Shown here piece by piece: positions 36,496 through 44,471 of a stretch of 64,000 nt of DNA. Within the stretch, counting starts at the first letter, position 1; every line of letters begins with the position of its first letter. This DNA comes from Streptosporangium sandarakinum. Its GTDB lineage: Bacteria; Actinomycetota; Actinomycetes; Streptosporangiales; Streptosporangiaceae. The stretch spans positions 2,728,001-2,792,000 of the forward strand of contig NZ_JACCCO010000001.1 of NCBI RefSeq assembly GCF_013409935.1, written 5' to 3'. The position numbers and the translations under genes are program-made. The notes under the pieces were generated by a model that saw nothing but the letters and a program-made list of their open reading frames with translations, was not told the DNA's origin and ran no database searches.

Positions 36496-37494
36496 ATGAA
36501 CGTGCGTGTGGAACAGCGAGGAAGGCTCGGCGAGGCGGAGGTGGCCGCCGTCATGGAGGTGGTCACGGCCGCCACGGAGGCCGACGGTGTCAGGCCGCTC
36601 AACGAACACGTGATGCTCCATCTCCGCTACGGCGGCGACGACCGGGCGGGAGCCGTGCTCCTCTACGACGGGGACGCCCTCGCGGGCTACGCCCACGTCG
36701 ATCCGACCGACCCGGTCGAGGGGCCGAGCGGGGAGTTGGTGATCCATCCGGCGTTCCGTCGGCGCGGCCACGGACGGCGCCTGCTCGCGGCCGTGCTGGA
36801 GCGGACCGGGGGACGGCTGCGTCTGTGGGCGCACGGCGGGCACCCGGGGGCCGAGGCGCTGGCCACGTCGGCGGGGTTCGGCAGGGTCAGGTCGTTGTGG
36901 CAGATGCGCCGCCCGCTGACCGATCCCCTCCCCTCTTTCGAACTGCCCGCGGGCGTACGGCTGCGCACGTTCGAGCCCGGCTCCCCGGACGAGGAGGCGT
37001 GGGTCGCCCTCAACGCGAAGGCGTTCGCCCACCACCCCGAGCAGGGCGCGTGGACGCTCGACGACCTGCGGCGGCGCGAGCGTGAGCCGTGGTTCGACCC
37101 GGCGGGCTTCTTCCTCGCCGAGCGGGCGGCCGAGGAGCCGCCGGGCGGGGAGGCCGGCGCGCCGTACGGCGGAGCGGCCGACGAGCCGTACGGCGGGGCG
37201 GCCGGTGGGCGTGCCGGGGGCGGGCGACTGGTCGGCTTCCACTGGACCAAGGTGCACGGCGACGGCGACCACGCGCACGACCCGATCGGGGAGGTGTACG
37301 TGGTCGGCGTGGACCCGGACGAACAGGGCGGCGGGCTGGGCAGGGCGCTCACCCTGGCGGGCCTCGCCCACCTGCGCTCCCGAGGCCTTTCGCAGGTCAT
37401 GCTGTACGCCGACGAGAGCAACGTCGCCGCGGTCCGCCTCTACGAGAAGCTGGGCTTCACCCGGTGGGACGTCGACGTCATGTACCGCAGGTAG
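36496..37494 (+). CDS. mshD: Mycothiol synthase (tandem GNAT)
   Basis: A 332-residue protein. The N-terminal GNAT half has GELVIHPAFRRRGHGRRLLA. The C-terminal half has GEVYVVGVDPDEQGGGLGRA (the catalytically competent acetyl-CoA site) and NVAAVRLYEKLGFTRWDVDV. It acetylates Cys-GlcN-inositol, the last step of mycothiol synthesis. Odd: a low-complexity insert of about 28 residues (repeats of APYGGAAD / EPYGGAAG) interrupts the C-terminal domain near residue 215-243, before RLVGFHWTKVHG. It is encoded by a DNA repeat and probably forms a surface loop. Confidence 0.92.
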   Translation: MNVRVEQRGRLGEAEVAAVMEVVTAATEADGVRPLNEHVMLHLRYGGDDRAGAVLLYDGDALAGYAHVDPTDPVEGPSGELVIHPAFRRRGHGRRLLAAVLERTGGRLRLWAHGGHPGAEALATSAGFGRVRSLWQMRRPLTDPLPSFELPAGVRLRTFEPGSPDEEAWVALNAKAFAHHPEQGAWTLDDLRRREREPWFDPAGFFLAERAAEEPPGGEAGAPYGGAADEPYGGAAGGRAGGGRLVGFHWTKVHGDGDHAHDPIGEVYVVGVDPDEQGGGLGRALTLAGLAHLRSRGLSQVMLYADESNVAAVRLYEKLGFTRWDVDVMYRR

Positions 37495-37548
37495 GACGCA
37501 CCGTCCGGCCCCGGAGACCGTGAAGACCGGGAAGGCGGCGGAGACGGC

Positions 37549-37584
37549 GGAGCGCCGGCCGGGGAAGTCCCCGACCGGCGCTCC
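37549..37584. terminator. Bidirectional hairpin terminator between mshD and pit
   Basis: Outer stem GGAGCGCCGG / CCGGCGCTCC (37549-37558 with 37575-37584) with a further GGGG/CCCC pairing inside. It sits 55 bases after mshD and 19 bases before the pit stop. Confidence 0.75.
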
Positions 37585-37602
37585 GTTCGACCGCTCGATT
37601 CG

Positions 37603-38607
37603 CTACTCGACCAGCCAGTGGACCGCGAAGTAGCACACCGCGGCGACGGCCGCGGCGGCGGGGATCGTGAGGATCCAGCCCATCACGATGTTGCCCGCGA
37701 CGCCCCACCGCACCGCCGACAGGCGCTTGGTGGCGCCCACACCCATGATCGCGCTGGTGACCGTGTGCGTGGTGGAGATGGGGGCGCCGAAGCCGATGGC
37801 CGCGGTGTAGAGGACGGAGGCCGCGGCGGCCTCGGCGGCGAAGCCCTGCGGGGGCGTGAGCGCGATGATCCGGCGGCCGAGCGTCCGCATGATCCGCCAG
37901 CCGCCGGCGTAGGTGCCCAGCGAGATGGCGGCCGCAGCCGAGAGGATCACCCACTGGGGGATCGCGTCACCCTCGTGCTGGAACCCGCCGACGACGAGCG
38001 CCAGGAAGATGACTCCCATGGTCTTCTGCGCGTCCTGCAGGCCGTGGCCCAGGGCCATGGCCGCGGCCGAGACGGTCTGGGCGTGCCGGAAGCCCCGGTT
38101 CGTCTTGGCCGGCTGGGAACGGCGGAAGCCCCAGAGGATGGCGATCATGACGATCGCCGCCAGGACGAAGCCGATCAGCGGCGACAGGATCATCGGGATG
38201 ACGACCTTCTCGATCACGCCGTCCCAGTGGACGACGCTCGACGAGGCCAGGGCCGAGCCGACGAGGCCGCCGATCAGCGCGTGGCTGCTCGACGAGGGCA
38301 GGCCGAAGTACCAGGTGATGAGGTTCCAGGAGATCGCCCCGACCAGCGCGGACACCACGATCACCAGACCGTGGACCCCTTTGGGGGCGTCGATGATGCC
38401 TTTGCCGACCGTCGCCGCCACCTGTGTGCCCAGGTGGGCGCCCAGGAAGTTCATGGCGGCGGCCATGAACAGGGCGGCCCGGGGCGTCAGCGCGCGGGTC
38501 GAGACCGAGGTCGCGATCGCGTTCGCGGCGTCATGGAAGCCGTTGGTGTAGTCGAACGCCAGCGCCACGGCGACCACGCCGATGACGAGTACGAGCGTGA
38601 GGTCCAC
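37603..38607 (-). CDS. pit: Low-affinity inorganic phosphate transporter (PiT family)
   Basis: A 334-residue, about ten-segment membrane protein. The duplicated PiT signature is visible: FDYTNGFHDAANAIATSVST near the N-terminus, and SSSSHALIGGLVGSALA plus APISTTHTVTSAIMGVGATK. It takes up phosphate with H+ (metal-phosphate complexes). GTG start at 38605-38607 follows the stop of the DUF47 gene without gap (TAAGTG), so the two are one operon. Confidence 0.92.
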   Translation of the reverse strand: MDLTLVLVIGVVAVALAFDYTNGFHDAANAIATSVSTRALTPRAALFMAAAMNFLGAHLGTQVAATVGKGIIDAPKGVHGLVIVVSALVGAISWNLITWYFGLPSSSSHALIGGLVGSALASSSVVHWDGVIEKVVIPMILSPLIGFVLAAIVMIAILWGFRRSQPAKTNRGFRHAQTVSAAAMALGHGLQDAQKTMGVIFLALVVGGFQHEGDAIPQWVILSAAAAISLGTYAGGWRIMRTLGRRIIALTPPQGFAAEAAAASVLYTAAIGFGAPISTTHTVTSAIMGVGATKRLSAVRWGVAGNIVMGWILTIPAAAAVAAVCYFAVHWLVE

Positions 38608-39225
38608 TTAGCTTTCCTTGACCGCGATCGACTCGATCGTGTTCGCCACGTGCTCGAAGGCGTCGGCGGCCATCTCCAGCTGGTCGATGACCTCCTTCAT
38701 CTTGAGAACGGTCAGCGCGTCGTACTCCCCGCCGAACAGCTTGGCGAGCAGGCGCCGGTAGACCTGGTCGGCCTGGTTCTCCAGACGGTTGATCTCGATC
38801 CAGTACTCGTTGAGGTTCCGCATCGAACGCAGCCGCGGCATGGCCTCCGCGGTCAGCTCGGCGGCGCGCTCCAGGACTTCCACCTGGCGGACGACCTCTT
38901 TGGGGAGGTGGTCGATCTGGTACAGGCCGATGAGGTCGGCGGCGGCCTCCATGTAGTCCATCACGTCGTCGAGGTTCGACGCGAGACGGTAGATGTCCTC
39001 GCGGTCGAAGGGCGTGATGAAGCTCTCGTTGAGCCGGTTCATGATCGCGTGAGTGCGCTCGTCACCGGCGTGCTCACAGGCACGCATCTTCTCGGCCAGG
39101 GCGTCCCTGTCCGATCCGTCGCTGATGATCTCGACCAGTAGACGGGACGCTGTGACGAGGTTGTTCGCCGAGTCGGCGAACAAGTCGTAGTAGCTGTCCT
39201 CACTAGGCGTGAGACGCAGGCGCAC
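38608..39225 (-). CDS. DUF47 / PhoU-like accessory protein of Pit
   Basis: A 205-residue all-helical protein: LTPSEDSYYDLFADSANNLV, CEHAGDERTHAIMNRLNESF, ITPFDREDIYRLASNLDDVM and YDALTVLKMKEVIDQLEMAA. DUF47 proteins have the PhoU fold and always sit beside PiT transporters, which they modulate. GTG 39223-39225 has GGAG seven bases upstream. First gene of the two-gene phosphate operon. Confidence 0.92.
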   Translation of the reverse strand: MRLRLTPSEDSYYDLFADSANNLVTASRLLVEIISDGSDRDALAEKMRACEHAGDERTHAIMNRLNESFITPFDREDIYRLASNLDDVMDYMEAAADLIGLYQIDHLPKEVVRQVEVLERAAELTAEAMPRLRSMRNLNEYWIEINRLENQADQVYRRLLAKLFGGEYDALTVLKMKEVIDQLEMAADAFEHVANTIESIAVKES

Positions 39226-39863
39226 GTCGTTCTCCAGATGTGCGGGGATGGTCCGCAGAGAAGGGTACGGGTTACCAGCGGAAATCCGAACTTCACCCAG
39301 TAGACGCCTACTCTTCCAACTGCCGCTGCCCGGTGTATACCTGGCGGCACCCTTCCGGAGGAAGCCTTGGGCTCATCTTTCCGATGACCGTTTTGCTGGT
39401 TTTGGGCCATATTACGCCGAGCCGGGGCCGGCAAGAAGGACCGCCAGCTGTGGCTTGACCCGCCCGTCACGCTTTCTTCTCCCCGGGCACGCCCTCCCCC
39501 GCCCCTCGCGCGCGGGCAAGCCCTTTCACCTGCGATGACAGGGCCCCGGCCATCCAGGGGTTTCGGACGGCGACCGTGATTTCGGTCACTCCGCCACTCG
39601 AATACCTCGTTCCCCGCCAGACCGAGTGGATCTTTTTGGCCCCATGTTCATCTGATATTCACTTTGCGTTCACTTTCCAGGGGCTTCGCCGTACCGCCGC
39701 CTCCCGCGGGCCACCCGGCCCTGGCCGGGCCGGCGGTCGGGCGGCCCGGTACGGGCCGGCGGTCGGGCGGCCCCGATCGGGCCGGCGGTCCGGGTGCCTC
39801 GGTCCGGGTCGAGCAGGCTGGGCGGCCCGGCTCGGCTCGGCGGACGGCCCCGGTCCGGGTCGC
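39226..39863. other. Gene-free stretch upstream of the phosphate operon
   Basis: No supported gene. The part 39226-39480 is less GC-rich and must hold the promoter of the DUF47-pit operon. 39550-39670 is also relatively A/T-rich. The rest is a tandem repeat block (next entry). A lone TTCACCCAG at 39292 resembles half of a PHO box but has no second copy, so I do not call PhoP binding. Confidence 0.5.
39727..39793. repeat. Three-copy 26-bp tandem repeat
   Basis: GGGCCGGCGGTCGGGCGGCC starts at 39727 and 39753; a partial third copy GGGCCGGCGGTCCGG starts at 39779. The period is 26 bases in non-coding DNA just past the dcd stop. There are no spacers between units, so it is not a CRISPR array. Confidence 0.8.
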
Positions 39864-40439
39864 TCAGATCGTGGTCCGGTGGAAGTTCAGATAGGAGCGG
39901 CTCGGTGTCGGCCCCCGCTGCCCCTGGTAACGCGAGCCGTACCGCTCCGAGCCGTACGGATGCGCGGCGGGCGAGCTGAGCCGGAACATGCACAGCTGAC
40001 CGATCTTCATCCCCGGCCAGAGCTTGATCGGCAGCGTCGCGACGTTGGAGAGCTCCAGGGTCACGTGGCCGCTGAAGCCGGGGTCGATGAAGCCGGCGGT
40101 GGAATGGGTGAGCAGACCGAGCCTGCCCAGCGAGCTCTTGCCCTCCAGCCGCGAGGCGATGTCGTCCGGGAGGCTGACGACCTCGTAGGTGCTGGCGAGG
40201 ACGAACTCCCCCGGGTGCAGGACGAACGGCTCGTCGCCGTCCGGCTCGATCAGCCGGGTGAGGCCGGGCTGCTCGACCGCCGGGTCGATGTGCGGGTAAC
40301 GGTGGTTCTCGAAGACCCTGAAGTAACGGTCCAGGCGCACGTCGATGCTGGACGGCTGGATCATCTCGGGGTCGAAGGGATCGAGCTTGACCCTGCCAGA
40401 TTCGATCTCTGCGGCGATGTCACGGTCGGAAAGCAGCAC
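39864..40439 (-). CDS. dcd: dCTP deaminase
   Basis: A 191-residue protein from GTG 40437-40439, where the family normally begins ([12 protein letters not shown]). A TTG three codons earlier is possible. Signature motifs: [50 protein letters not shown] (catalytic Glu region), GHVTLELSN and [12 protein letters not shown]. It converts dCTP to dUTP or, in the bifunctional actinobacterial form, directly to dUMP. It is divergent from the tRNA-Gly gene by about 120 bases. Confidence 0.93.
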   Translation of the reverse strand: MLLSDRDIAAEIESGRVKLDPFDPEMIQPSSIDVRLDRYFRVFENHRYPHIDPAVEQPGLTRLIEPDGDEPFVLHPGEFVLASTYEVVSLPDDIASRLEGKSSLGRLGLLTHSTAGFIDPGFSGHVTLELSNVATLPIKLWPGMKIGQLCMFRLSSPAAHPYGSERYGSRYQGQRGPTPSRSYLNFHRTTI

Positions 40440-40559
40440 GTGAGGCAACCTACCAACGCCACGCCGCCGGTCGCGCCGGGAAATCTCCTCCTCCGCGGAC
40501 GGCGCAGACGGTGAGAGTGGTCGGAGTTTCCGCTACAGTGGTGGACGCGGCACACCGCT

Positions 40560-40633
40560 GCGGGTGTAGTTCAATGGCAGAACATCAGCTTCCCAAGCTG
40601 ACAGCGCGGGTTCGATTCCCGTCACCCGCTCCA
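40560..40633 (+). tRNA. tRNA-Gly (anticodon CCC)
   Basis: Acceptor GCGGGTG / CACCCGC, D-stem GTTC/GAAC, anticodon arm TCAGC-TTCCCAA-GCTGA (anticodon CCC), T-arm loop TTCGATT, and encoded CCA at 40631-40633. The 3' half is duplicated downstream three times, which marks it as the integration target of the elements up to 54362. Confidence 0.95.
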
Positions 40634-40635
40634 CC
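40590..40635 (+). other. att copy 1 (within functional tRNA-Gly)
   Basis: Begins TTCCCAAGCTGACAGCGCGG and runs through the tRNA end to CCAC. Reference copy for the other three. The tRNA upstream of it is complete, so the most recent insertion restored the gene, as tRNA-targeting integrases do. Confidence 0.85.
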
Positions 40636-40639
40636 TGAA

Positions 40640-40685
40640 AGGCCCAGGTCAGGGATCAGATCCCGACCCGGGCCTTGATTGTTTT
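40640..40685 (+). terminator. Terminator of the tRNA-Gly gene
   Basis: A long stem AGGCCC.GGTC.GGGAT with its complement (40640-40675; one A.C mismatch and one bulge), followed by TTGATTGTTTT. A close copy follows the third att copy (46101-46146) and a degraded copy follows the second (44985-45020), so the terminator was carried along with the att region. Confidence 0.85.
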
Positions 40686-40705
40686 CAGGGCCTCTCTCAC
40701 CTTCC

Positions 40706-40727
40706 GTGCCCGTTACGTGCCCGATCC
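40706..40727. repeat. Arm-type repeat pair, left end of segment A
   Basis: GTGCCCGTTAC followed at once by GTGCCCGATCC: two 11-base units. The same geometry (7-9 conserved bases, period 11) occurs at 44812, 45946, 46168 and 54215, always 70-120 bases from an att copy. This is the layout of integrase arm-binding sites. Confidence 0.65.
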
Positions 40728-40965
40728 CTGCTGATCTTCGTTCTTCAGTGCCTCCTCGGCGAGCCTGCCCATGCCGTCGGCGATCTTCCGGTCCCGCTCA
40801 CTCTCGGTGTGCAGATAGATCAGCGCCGCTCGTGTAGTGGAGTGGCCCATCCGGTTCATCAGCTCACGGAGCGTCGCTCCCGACTGCGAGGCGAACGTGT
40901 TGCCCGTGTGACGGAGATCATGGAAGTGGACACCGGAGAGGCCGGCGTCCTTGTCCGACCCCCTC
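40713..40965 (-). pseudogene. Tyrosine integrase, C-terminal remnant (segment A)
   Basis: About 84 codons on the minus strand ending in TAA at 40713-40715. It contains HDLRHTGNTFASQSGATLRE, LMNRMGHSTTRAALIYLHTE and SERDRKIADGMGRLAEEALK: the HxLRH box, the second active-site His (GHS) and the nucleophile Tyr (ALIYLH) are all present. Homology stops abruptly upstream near SDKDAGLSGVHF; the N-terminal domains and first catalytic Arg are gone. The arm repeat lies within its 3' end. Confidence 0.85.
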
Positions 40966-41002
40966 CGTCTTTCGGCCGGACCGACCGCACCGTCACACCC
41001 GT

Positions 41003-41296
41003 CTACCGAGCGCGTCCGGACAGCACCCCCGTCCAGACTGCCCGCGCCTCATCGATCGGCCACAACCGCGTCTGATGCACCCGATGGCCCTGGTCGTGCT
41101 GCACCGTCCGCCGGATGAACCCCTGGCCGGCTCCCGCGCACAGCTCGTAGACCATCGCCAGGCACGCGCAGGTCCAGGCTGTCACCCGCACTCGTTCCAG
41201 CACCGGGTACGGCTCCCGCCACTCCAGCGGCACGTGATCACGCTGAACCATGGCGACGTGCGGGCTGAACCCGGCGCAGTCATCGCGGAGTGGCAT
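41003..41296 (-). CDS. Small AICE-type protein, function unknown (segment A)
   Basis: A 97-residue protein: MPLRDDCAGFSPHVAMVQRD, CACLAMVYELCAGAGQGFIR and the C-terminal ARAVWTGVLSGRAR. Small proteins with this ELCGxxGxxFIRR pattern and R.W..LL.G.AR ending recur in actinomycete integrative elements. Its ATG (41294-41296) overlaps the stop region of the next upstream gene by 17 bases. Together with the two genes upstream it forms a coupled three-gene operon. Confidence 0.6.
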   Translation of the reverse strand: MPLRDDCAGFSPHVAMVQRDHVPLEWREPYPVLERVRVTAWTCACLAMVYELCAGAGQGFIRRTVQHDQGHRVHQTRLWPIDEARAVWTGVLSGRAR

Positions 41297-41639
41297 CGCC
41301 GGCCTGCCCGAGCGCCTGGGGAAGTGGGCGCTGCCGTACGAGTTCGGCGTAACGGAACGCCACCCGGCGCGCGGCCCGGTCCGGTTCCATCGCCGAGTGC
41401 CAGGCGTAGACGGCCCGACGCCGCCGCTCATCCCAGCCACCCGTCTGCCACCAGAACCGCAGGCCGTCCGACCACACCACCAGACCGGCCCAGACCGACA
41501 CCACGGCCAGCCCGTAGCCGTCGATCACATCGGCGGGGATGCCCAACCGGTGAAGCGCGCCGCGCAGCCCCTCCCCGGCCTCCACCGGGGAGAACACCTC
41601 ATCCCTTACGGCGTCCGCGGAACCGATCGCACTGTTCAT
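41280..41639 (-). CDS. Small AICE-type protein, function unknown (segment A)
   Basis: A 119-residue protein from ATG 41637-41639 (AGGAG upstream). Contains AVRDEVFSPVEAGEGLRGAL, GIPADVIDGYGLAVVSVWAG and FRYAELVRQRPLPQ. No known domain. The ATG overlaps the stop of the zinc-finger gene (ATGA), so it is translationally coupled. Confidence 0.6.
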   Translation of the reverse strand: MNSAIGSADAVRDEVFSPVEAGEGLRGALHRLGIPADVIDGYGLAVVSVWAGLVVWSDGLRFWWQTGGWDERRRRAVYAWHSAMEPDRAARRVAFRYAELVRQRPLPQALGQAGDATPR

Positions 41640-41806
41640 GACCGCTCCTGCTCCGCCGCAAAGGCGCCGATCCCCTGACAGGCCGAGCAGGCGTCTCGCA
41701 CCCGCGGCATGGAGGCGACCGGACCACCGGGGCCGGCGATCAGAGCCCGCCGGAAGCTGACGTACTTCCAGCCCCGGCCCTCGCAGGACAAGCACGGTTC
41801 AGTCAT
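41636..41806 (-). CDS. Small zinc-finger protein with DnaJ-like CxxCxGxG motifs (segment A)
   Basis: A 56-residue protein from ATG 41804-41806: MTEPCLSCEGRGWKYVSFRR, and near the end DACSACQGIGAF. The pair CxxCxGxG / CxxCxGxG can bind one zinc, as in DnaJ-type fingers. First gene of the three-gene operon, divergent from the DUF5919 regulator (41956). Confidence 0.6.
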   Translation of the reverse strand: MTEPCLSCEGRGWKYVSFRRALIAGPGGPVASMPRVRDACSACQGIGAFAAEQERS

Positions 41807-41955
41807 GAAGCGAGATTCGCCGAACACCACGTCGCGTCTCGACACCGCGCGTGTATCACCTTCGATCATGACGTCTTGCTTTGTCTCGTCTTTGTCTCGT
41901 CTCGATCGCTAATCTGGGCGTGCGAGGGGCCTCCGCCTACCGAAGGGCACGGAGC

Positions 41956-42831
41956 ATGGCTGATCGACAGGTCCTGTTGAAAACGCTCTTGCACCAACGT
42001 CACTGGCAGACCTACAGCACGTTCTGCAAGGAGTACGACAAGGCCGCCCGATCGGTGGACCCGGCGCTGGAAGGCAAGAGGCCGAGCCGGGCGCAGCTCC
42101 ATCGCTGGCTCTCCGGTGAGCTCAAGGGCCTGCCCTACCCCGATCACTGCCGCGTGCTGGAAGCCATGTTCCCCGGCCGGACAGCCCAGGAATTGTTCTC
42201 CCTCTCCCCGAACGGAACCGGTACGGCGACGCCAACGGTGCCGGCCCAGCCGCCCAACGGCACGGCGCAGGCAGCGGTCAACCCGATGTCGCAGATGGCC
42301 GACGTGACGGCGGTGTTCAGCAGCCGGTCGGCGTTCGCCGCCGCGTTCCCTCCGACGGCGCTGTTCGACGACGCCCAGGAGATCCACGCCGCCGGCCTGT
42401 CGCTCAACATGCTGTGCCAGAACTACCCCGACCACCAGCTCAAACGGCTCCTGGAGAACGGCACGCGCATCCGCTGCCTCTTCCTCGACCCCGAGGGCAG
42501 CGCCATCCGCGCCCGGGAGCAGGAGGAGAACCATCCCCCCGGGACGCTCACCACCCTCACAGCACTGAACATCAGCGTCCTGTCCCGGCTGAAGGCCGGC
42601 CTTGTCCCGGAACCGGCCGAACGCCTGGAGGTACACCTCTACGACGAGACGATCCGCTTCAACATCCTCATCGTGGACGGAAGGACCTGCGTGGTTCAGC
42701 CCTACCTGCCCCAGGCCCGCGGCGTGGACTCCCCCACGTTCGTGATGAACGACAACACCGCGGCCAACGGCCTGTTCCCCGTGTTCGAGCAGGTCTTCAC
42801 GTCGATGTGGGAGCGGAGCCGCCCCGTATGA
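41956..42831 (+). CDS. DUF5919 protein with N-terminal HTH (segment A)
   Basis: A 291-residue protein. The N-terminal part is a helix-turn-helix of unusual type (TFCKEYDKAARSVDPALEGK, PSRAQLHRWLSGELKGLPYP, RVLEAMFPGRTAQELF). A Thr/Pro/Asn-rich linker follows, then a DUF5919 C-terminal domain (EIHAAGLSLNMLCQNYPDHQ, GTRIRCLFLDPEGSAIRARE). DUF5919 proteins often sit on mobile elements. The stop overlaps the next start (ATGA), coupling it to the inositol-monophosphatase-family enzyme. It may sense a metabolite and regulate both. Confidence 0.75.
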   Translation: MADRQVLLKTLLHQRHWQTYSTFCKEYDKAARSVDPALEGKRPSRAQLHRWLSGELKGLPYPDHCRVLEAMFPGRTAQELFSLSPNGTGTATPTVPAQPPNGTAQAAVNPMSQMADVTAVFSSRSAFAAAFPPTALFDDAQEIHAAGLSLNMLCQNYPDHQLKRLLENGTRIRCLFLDPEGSAIRAREQEENHPPGTLTTLTALNISVLSRLKAGLVPEPAERLEVHLYDETIRFNILIVDGRTCVVQPYLPQARGVDSPTFVMNDNTAANGLFPVFEQVFTSMWERSRPV

Positions 42832-43652
42832 ACCTCCCCGTCACGTCGCTTCTGGAGATCGCCGAGGAGGCTGTCACCCTCGCCGGCCGGATCGTGCGGA
42901 CCACGCTGCCCGGAGCCGTCACGGCCAAGGGAGACCGCGACATGGCAACCGAGGTGGACTACGCCGTCGAGCAGGCCGTCCGCGACTTCCTCGGCCGCGA
43001 GACACCTGAGATCGGATTCCTCGGGGAGGAGGAGGGGGTGACGAGGGGTGCCGACGCCGCGCTCACCTGGGCGCTCGACCCCTTGGACGGCACCGCCAAC
43101 TTCCTGCACGGCATTCCGCTGTGTGGTGTGTCCCTGGGGCTGATCCACCGTGACGTCCCCGTGGTCGGCGTGATCGACCTGCCATTCCTCGGTTCCCGCT
43201 ACACCGCCGCCGAAGGCCACGGCACACGGGCCAATGGGACTTCCGTCTGTGTCTCGCAGGCCGCCGACCTGGAATCGGCGATCGTCGCCATCGGGGACTA
43301 CGCCGTCGGCATCGACGCTGCCGAAAAGAACCGCCCCCGGCTGGCCCTCACCCAGCACCTCGCCGCCCGCGTCCAAAGAGTTCGCATGTTCGGATCGGCG
43401 GCCATCGATCTGGCCTGGGTCGCCGAGGGAAAGATCGACGCCAGCGCCATGTTCAGCAACAACCCCTGGGACACCGCCGCAGGCGTCCTCATCGCCCGCG
43501 AAGCCGGAGCCATGGTGGTGGACCTCGACGGCAGCCCCCACACCATGAACTCCCGCGGCACCATCGCGGCCGGCCCCAAAATCCTGGGCGAACTGGTCAC
43601 ACTCATCGCAGACGCACGGCAGGCCGCCGAGCGGACAGGCAAGCATCGCTGA
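42828..43652 (+). CDS. Inositol monophosphatase family protein (segment A)
   Basis: A 274-residue protein. Motifs: GFLGEEEGV (metal Glu pair), ALDPLDGTANFLHG (DPxDGTxNF) and NNPWDTAAGVLIAREAGAMV (WDxAAG), so the Mg2+ site is complete. It hydrolyses inositol-1-phosphate or a related sugar phosphate (histidinol phosphate is another known substrate of the family). It is translationally coupled to the DUF5919 regulator; this pairing recurs in actinobacterial mobile regions. Confidence 0.88.
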   Translation: MNLPVTSLLEIAEEAVTLAGRIVRTTLPGAVTAKGDRDMATEVDYAVEQAVRDFLGRETPEIGFLGEEEGVTRGADAALTWALDPLDGTANFLHGIPLCGVSLGLIHRDVPVVGVIDLPFLGSRYTAAEGHGTRANGTSVCVSQAADLESAIVAIGDYAVGIDAAEKNRPRLALTQHLAARVQRVRMFGSAAIDLAWVAEGKIDASAMFSNNPWDTAAGVLIAREAGAMVVDLDGSPHTMNSRGTIAAGPKILGELVTLIADARQAAERTGKHR

Positions 43653-44042
43653 GAATTGCCGAATTGTCCTTATAGGGATCAAGCGGCGGCGCGGCGCGCC
43701 GCCGTACCCCCGGCCCTCCGCCCGCCCGCCGTCCGGGCGTGCGGCCTGGGGGCCGGTCCCGGACGGCGGCGGGACACCGGGCCGGGCACCGCACGCCGGC
43801 CCCGCCGTACCAACCGAACGCCCCGACCGGGGTTGCCACGCCGCCGCACAGATGCGCCCCTCACGATCGCCACGGCATGGTCCGCCGCCGTACAGGTCGG
43901 GGGCGATCGACGGTCCAGGGCTTCGTTCCTCAGCCCTGGCCCACCGGGCAATGCGGTTGCGGGCTGCTTCCAAGCCAAGGCAAGTCCTTGAGCCTTGCGA
44001 TCAGCGGGAGCCGTTAAAGGTGGGTCAACCGGCGAGACTTGC
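43653..44042. other. Gene-free stretch holding a dispersed repeat
   Basis: No supported gene. 43730-43775 shares about 45 bases (starting CCGTCCGGGCGTGCGGC) with 47923-47970 inside the DUF4279 gene. 43840-43950 is one copy of the dispersed hairpin repeat described next. Both point to material shared with segment C. Confidence 0.5.
43840..43945. repeat. Dispersed repeat with conserved hairpin, copy 1
   Basis: Contains TCACGATCGCC...GGCATGG and a hairpin CCAGGGCT - TCGTTCCTC - AGCCCTGG (43915-43922 with 43932-43939), then CCCACCGGGCA. Copy 2 at 48636-48742 keeps the stem but with two paired substitutions, so the structure is conserved. Confidence 0.7.
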
Positions 44043-44471
44043 TCAGGACGAAGCGCGGGGGTGTCGTCTGGCGGTGATGTTCGCCGCAATGAGCAGCCCG
44101 GCAGGAACAGCTGCGAGAAGGAAACCGCTCGGTCCGATCAGGCTGACGGCCAGCGCTCCCCAGGCGAGGATCACCCAGCCGACATACCCGGGGACGTTTT
44201 GTCCCTGCCGCCCCGCCCGCGCCACCAGTAGCCCTAGCAGCACCAGCACCACAACGAATCCACCGGGCAACGCCCAGAACGTTGCCACCGAGTCGCTGTC
44301 CGCGGCACGGTTGCGGAGGTCCCCGGCGAGCCAGCTAGACCAGGGAGCGAGGCGGGCGAACACGGCGGTGTGCGCCACGGCGATCAAGATCATGCTTCGG
44401 CCGGCCCAGATGGTGAGCCGACTCGGGGGCGCGGACAATGCAGGTGGGTAGGCCGCGGGTGTAGTGCTCAT
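44043..44471 (-). CDS. Small four-helix membrane protein, probably DUF6463 family (segment A)
   Basis: A 142-residue protein from ATG 44469-44471. Hydrophobic segments: SRLTIWAGRSMILIAVAHTA, ATFWALPGGFVVVLVLLGLL, YVGWVILAWGALAVSLI and GFLLAAVPAGLLIAANI. The opening (GRSMILIAVAHTAVFA) resembles DUF6463 membrane proteins; family assignment is tentative. It looks like cargo unrelated to transfer. Confidence 0.65.
   Translation of the reverse strand: MSTTPAAYPPALSAPPSRLTIWAGRSMILIAVAHTAVFARLAPWSSWLAGDLRNRAADSDSVATFWALPGGFVVVLVLLGLLVARAGRQGQNVPGYVGWVILAWGALAVSLIGPSGFLLAAVPAGLLIAANITARRHPRASS

Noticed and set aside
39285..39305. PHO box upstream of the DUF47-pit operon (TTCACCCAG)
   Set aside because: Only one half-site; PhoP boxes need at least two direct 11-bp units.
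39727..39793. CRISPR array
   Set aside because: Units of 26 bp are directly adjacent without spacers and no cas genes are present.
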